This document shows, piece after piece, positions 6,819 through 8,559 of a DNA stretch of 8,559 bases; the first letter of the stretch is position 1; each line of letters starts with the position of its first letter. The notes below the pieces were generated by a model that was given only the letters and a program-made list of their open reading frames with translations, ran no database searches and was not told the DNA's origin. The DNA is from an uncultured Eubacterium sp. (GTDB lineage: Bacteria; Bacillota_A; Clostridia; Lachnospirales; Lachnospiraceae), in assembly GCA_948560485.1 (NCBI GenBank), contig CAOXUF010000077.1:1-8559 (forward strand), given 5' to 3'. The position numbers and the translations under genes are program-made.

Positions 6819-6938
6819 ATGAAAATATTAAGGATTATGTTTGTATTACTAATTGTTTTAGCAGTTACAGGTTTTAGTGTTTTTGCATTTACAGAGGACA
6901 AAGAGACGAATAAAAAAGAAATTGCTGTATTAATATAG
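6819..6938 (+). CDS. Small membrane or secreted peptide, 39 aa, between sigF and spoVAA
   Basis: A 39-residue reading frame runs from ATG 6819 to TAG 6936-6938, with a strong ribosome site AGAGGTG (6808-6814) four bases upstream. The product begins with two positively charged residues (Lys2, Arg5) and a hydrophobic helix at about residues 6-24. A short, highly charged tail follows (EDKETNKKE), ending in IAVLI. This is either a single-pass membrane micropeptide or a signal-peptide-like sequence with almost no mature domain; no lipobox cysteine is present. Its stop overlaps the spoVAA ribosome site (TAGGTGA at 6936-6942), so translation of the two genes may be coupled. It would be the first gene after the candidate forespore promoter at 6758. 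I do not recognise a family; a role alongside SpoVA in the forespore membrane is only inferred from location. Confidence 0.65.
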   Translation: MKILRIMFVLLIVLAVTGFSVFAFTEDKETNKKEIAVLI

Positions 6939-6946
6939 GTGATTTT

Positions 6947-7573
6947 ATGAGCGATACATTGTATATTAAAATGGACCAATGTGTGGAAGTTACCAATGAT
7001 TATGTAACAATTGGTGACGTGGCAAAATTAGAATGCAAAAATAAAACAGTAGTGAACAGACTAAAACCTATAAAATTATTAAATGACAATTCCAATGGAA
7101 AGAACAGATATATTGTATCTATTATGAAGATATTTGAGATAGTAGATCAGGAGTTTCAGAATGTTGATGTTCAGAGTATTGGAGAAACAGACTGCATTAT
7201 TGAATTTAAGAAAGCGAATAGTGATATTAAATGGCTGGAATTTCTTAAGGTGATTGTAATTTGCCTGATTTTATTTTTTGGTGCCGGATTTTCAATTATG
7301 TCTTTTAACAATGATATTTCCATTGGAAGTATGTTTGAGAAAGTATGTGAACTGCTTACAGGAGATAAAAATACAGGAAAAACAATTATGGAGGTAGGAT
7401 ATTCTCTTGGCTTAGGATTGGGAATTCTTACATTTTATAATCATTTTGGTCCAAAGAAACTTTCTAAGGATCCTACTCCAATAGAGGTGGAAATGAGAAA
7501 ATATGAGACAGAGATTAATCAGGCATTAATAGATGGGCATAACAGACAAGATGGAAAGTTGGATGTAAAATGA
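6947..7573 (+). CDS. spoVAA: Stage V sporulation protein AA
   Basis: SpoVAA is a component of the SpoVA machinery in the spore inner membrane that moves calcium-dipicolinate. The 208-residue protein matches the family in length (206 in Bacillus subtilis) and layout. A soluble N-terminal domain (about 1-95) has the VTIGDVAKLE and NVDVQSIGETDCIIEF strands. A membrane helix follows at about 97-119, ending in the conserved FSIMSFNNDISI. Then comes the MFEKVCELLTG segment, a second helix at about 147-168 (GYSLGLGLGILTFYNHF), and the signature DPTPIEVEM at 175-183 before a charged tail. The start is preceded by TAGGTGA (6936-6942). Its stop overlaps the spoVAB start as ATGA, which indicates translational coupling. 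Confidence 0.95.
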   Translation: MSDTLYIKMDQCVEVTNDYVTIGDVAKLECKNKTVVNRLKPIKLLNDNSNGKNRYIVSIMKIFEIVDQEFQNVDVQSIGETDCIIEFKKANSDIKWLEFLKVIVICLILFFGAGFSIMSFNNDISIGSMFEKVCELLTGDKNTGKTIMEVGYSLGLGLGILTFYNHFGPKKLSKDPTPIEVEMRKYETEINQALIDGHNRQDGKLDVK

Positions 7574-8003
7574 TGATATTGAAGTATATTATTATGGCAC
7601 TGACATCTATCGGTGGTGGTGCTGTGATATCAGGAGCGGTATTTGCGTTGATTTCTTCCACAGGAGTTGTAACCAGAATGGCAGATAAGACAAAAACCGC
7701 AAAGTATGTAAGAATATATGAAAGTGCTATTATTTTAGGGGGAATATGGTGGAATTTATTTTGGATATTCTCTATAGATATTCCTTTTGGAGCAAATTTC
7801 TCACAAGGATTTCAGGTGATTATGGGACTGGCACAGGGAGTATTTGTAGGATGTCTTGCGGTGTCTTTGGCAGAAGCATTAAATGGAACAGCAATTTTTT
7901 CCAGAAGAGTAAAATGGGGTTAAGTTTTATTGTATTATCAATTGCACTGGGAAAAGTAGCAGCAGCGTTAATTCAGTTTGGAAATAACTGGGTGAAAAAG
8001 TAG
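7570..8003 (+). pseudogene. spoVAB: Stage V sporulation protein AB, split by an apparent 1-nt frameshift
   Basis: SpoVAB is a small integral membrane subunit of the SpoVA dipicolinate transport system. The frame starting at ATG 7570 (overlapping the spoVAA stop) gives 117 residues with hydrophobic segments at about 5-30, 52-70 and 82-104, and ends RRVKWG at the TAA 7921-7923. The conserved C-terminus, MGLSFIVLSIALGKVAAAL, continues in the -1 frame from ATG 7914 to TAG 8001-8003. Adding one A to the four-A run at 7911-7914 joins them as RRVKMGLSF and gives 144 residues, close to the 141 of Bacillus subtilis. The cause may be a sequencing or assembly error, a real mutation, -1 slippage of tRNA-Lys on A-AAA, or reinitiation at ATG 7914. 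An error is my first choice because the same contig carries adapter sequence. Confidence 0.85.
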
Positions 8004-8020
8004 GAGAATAGAGGTTGAGT

Positions 8021-8479
8021 ATGGAAAGTGAAGAGAGAAAAAAACAATATAATGAGTATGTGGAGAGAGTAACACCAAACAATAATCTGATAAAAGATAT
8101 GTTCAACGCTTTCTGGATTGGCGGGTTGATATGTGTTATGGGTCAGGTATGGTTAGAAATCTTTATGTATTTTGGCATAGGAAAAGAGGATGCTGCCAGC
8201 TGGACTACATTAGGCCTGATATTGGAGAGCGTACTGCTAACAGGTTTTGGAATCTATCCTAAGATTGCAAAGGTGGGTGGTGCAGGATGCCTTGTGCCTA
8301 TTACGGGATTTGCTAATGGTGTGGTATCGCCAGCTATTGAGTTTCAGGCGGAAGGACAGATTTTCGGTGTCGGTGCAAAAATATTTACGATAGCAGGTCC
8401 GGTAATTTTATATGGTATTTTCTCGAGTTGGGTTGTAGGAATTATCTATATGATTTTAAAGGCATGTGGAATCGTATAA
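8021..8479 (+). CDS. spoVAC: Stage V sporulation protein AC
   Basis: SpoVAC is the multi-pass membrane subunit of the spore dipicolinate channel, described as mechanosensitive in Bacillus subtilis. From ATG 8021 the protein is 152 residues (150 in Bacillus subtilis). It has a charged N-terminus and four hydrophobic segments, about 30-50, 62-80, 88-108 and 116-146. Family signatures are LLTGFGIYPKIAKVGGAG, then VPITGFANGVVSPAIEF and QAEGQIFGVGAKIFTIAGPV. The start is uncertain. TTG at 8015 is in frame (two extra residues) and sits 8 nt after AGGAG (8002-8006). ATG 8021 sits 6 nt after GAGG (8011-8014), and I prefer it because ATG is the commoner start. The gene begins 17 nt after the spoVAB stop and is part of the same operon. 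Confidence 0.95.
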   Translation: MESEERKKQYNEYVERVTPNNNLIKDMFNAFWIGGLICVMGQVWLEIFMYFGIGKEDAASWTTLGLILESVLLTGFGIYPKIAKVGGAGCLVPITGFANGVVSPAIEFQAEGQIFGVGAKIFTIAGPVILYGIFSSWVVGIIYMILKACGIV

Positions 8480-8521
8480 GAAATAGGGCTGTTACATCAA
8501 ATTCCGGTTTGTCGAGGTGGT

Positions 8522-8559
8522 TTGAGTATAAAAGGATACACTTGGAAACTGAATTTCAT
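8522..8559 (+). CDS. spoVAD: Probable first codons of spoVAD (3' truncated by window edge)
   Basis: A strong ribosome site, GAGGTGG at 8514-8520, lies just before a TTG at 8522, whose frame stays open to the window end and reads MSIKGYTWKLNFH. SpoVAD, a thiolase-fold dipicolinate-binding protein, normally follows spoVAC, and its N-terminus often carries a Gly-x-x-Thr-Trp-like pattern that resembles KGYTW here. Only 12 codons are visible, the start codon is non-ATG and the spacing is short, so the assignment rests mainly on gene order. Confidence 0.45.
   Translation, partial: MSIKGYTWKLNF

Noticed and set aside
6728..6979. 83-aa minus-strand frame across the sigF-spoVAA gap
   Set aside because: It is the reverse shadow of the 39-aa peptide gene and the AT-rich gap. 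No minus-strand RBS or family motif is seen.
7746..8003. Separate 85-aa gene overlapping spoVAB
   Set aside because: Only the part after 7914 is meaningful, and it matches the SpoVAB C-terminus. The upstream part is the out-of-frame shadow of spoVAB.

Overview
The window comes from a spore-forming, low-GC Firmicute, most likely a member of the Clostridia and probably Lachnospiraceae. The reasons are a T-box-controlled valS, the spoIIA (anti-sigma factor/sigma-F) operon lying directly against the spoVA operon, AT-rich codon use and strong Shine-Dalgarno sites. The family-level placement is inference. All supported genes are on the + strand.

Layout. (1) 1-398 is the 3' end of an unrecognised, very AT-rich membrane protein gene that enters from the left edge. 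(2) 455-750 holds a sigma-A-type promoter and a complete tRNA-Val T-box leader: specifier GTA, T-box bulge and antiterminator, then an intrinsic terminator. It controls valS (821-3463). (3) valS is followed by a 47-aa acidic small gene and a zinc-ribbon/TPR single-pass membrane protein gene. This probable co-transcribed group ends at a hairpin terminator (5130-5159). (4) The spoIIA operon, spoIIAA-spoIIAB-sigF (5199-6751), encodes the anti-anti-sigma factor, the anti-sigma kinase and sigma-F, which switch on forespore transcription. (5) A candidate forespore (sigma-F/sigma-G-like) promoter directly after sigF leads into a 39-aa membrane peptide gene, then spoVAA, spoVAB, spoVAC and apparently the first codons of spoVAD. 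SpoVA proteins form the channel that moves dipicolinic acid into the developing spore and releases it at germination.

Two genes are broken as written. spoIIAB contains an exact 33-nt Illumina TruSeq adapter sequence plus a 10-nt duplication of the flanking bases. This is an assembly artefact, and removing 43 nt restores a full 149-aa SpoIIAB. spoVAB has an apparent 1-nt loss in a short A-run (7911-7914); adding one A restores a 144-aa protein of normal family length. The second break may also be a sequence error, although a real frameshift cannot be excluded.

I do not see a wholly new system. The points most worth a second look are the adapter artefact, the spoVAB frameshift, the unusual relay-like folding of the T-box leader (its terminator does not overlap its antiterminator), and the tiny membrane peptide that appears to open the forespore spoVA transcript.
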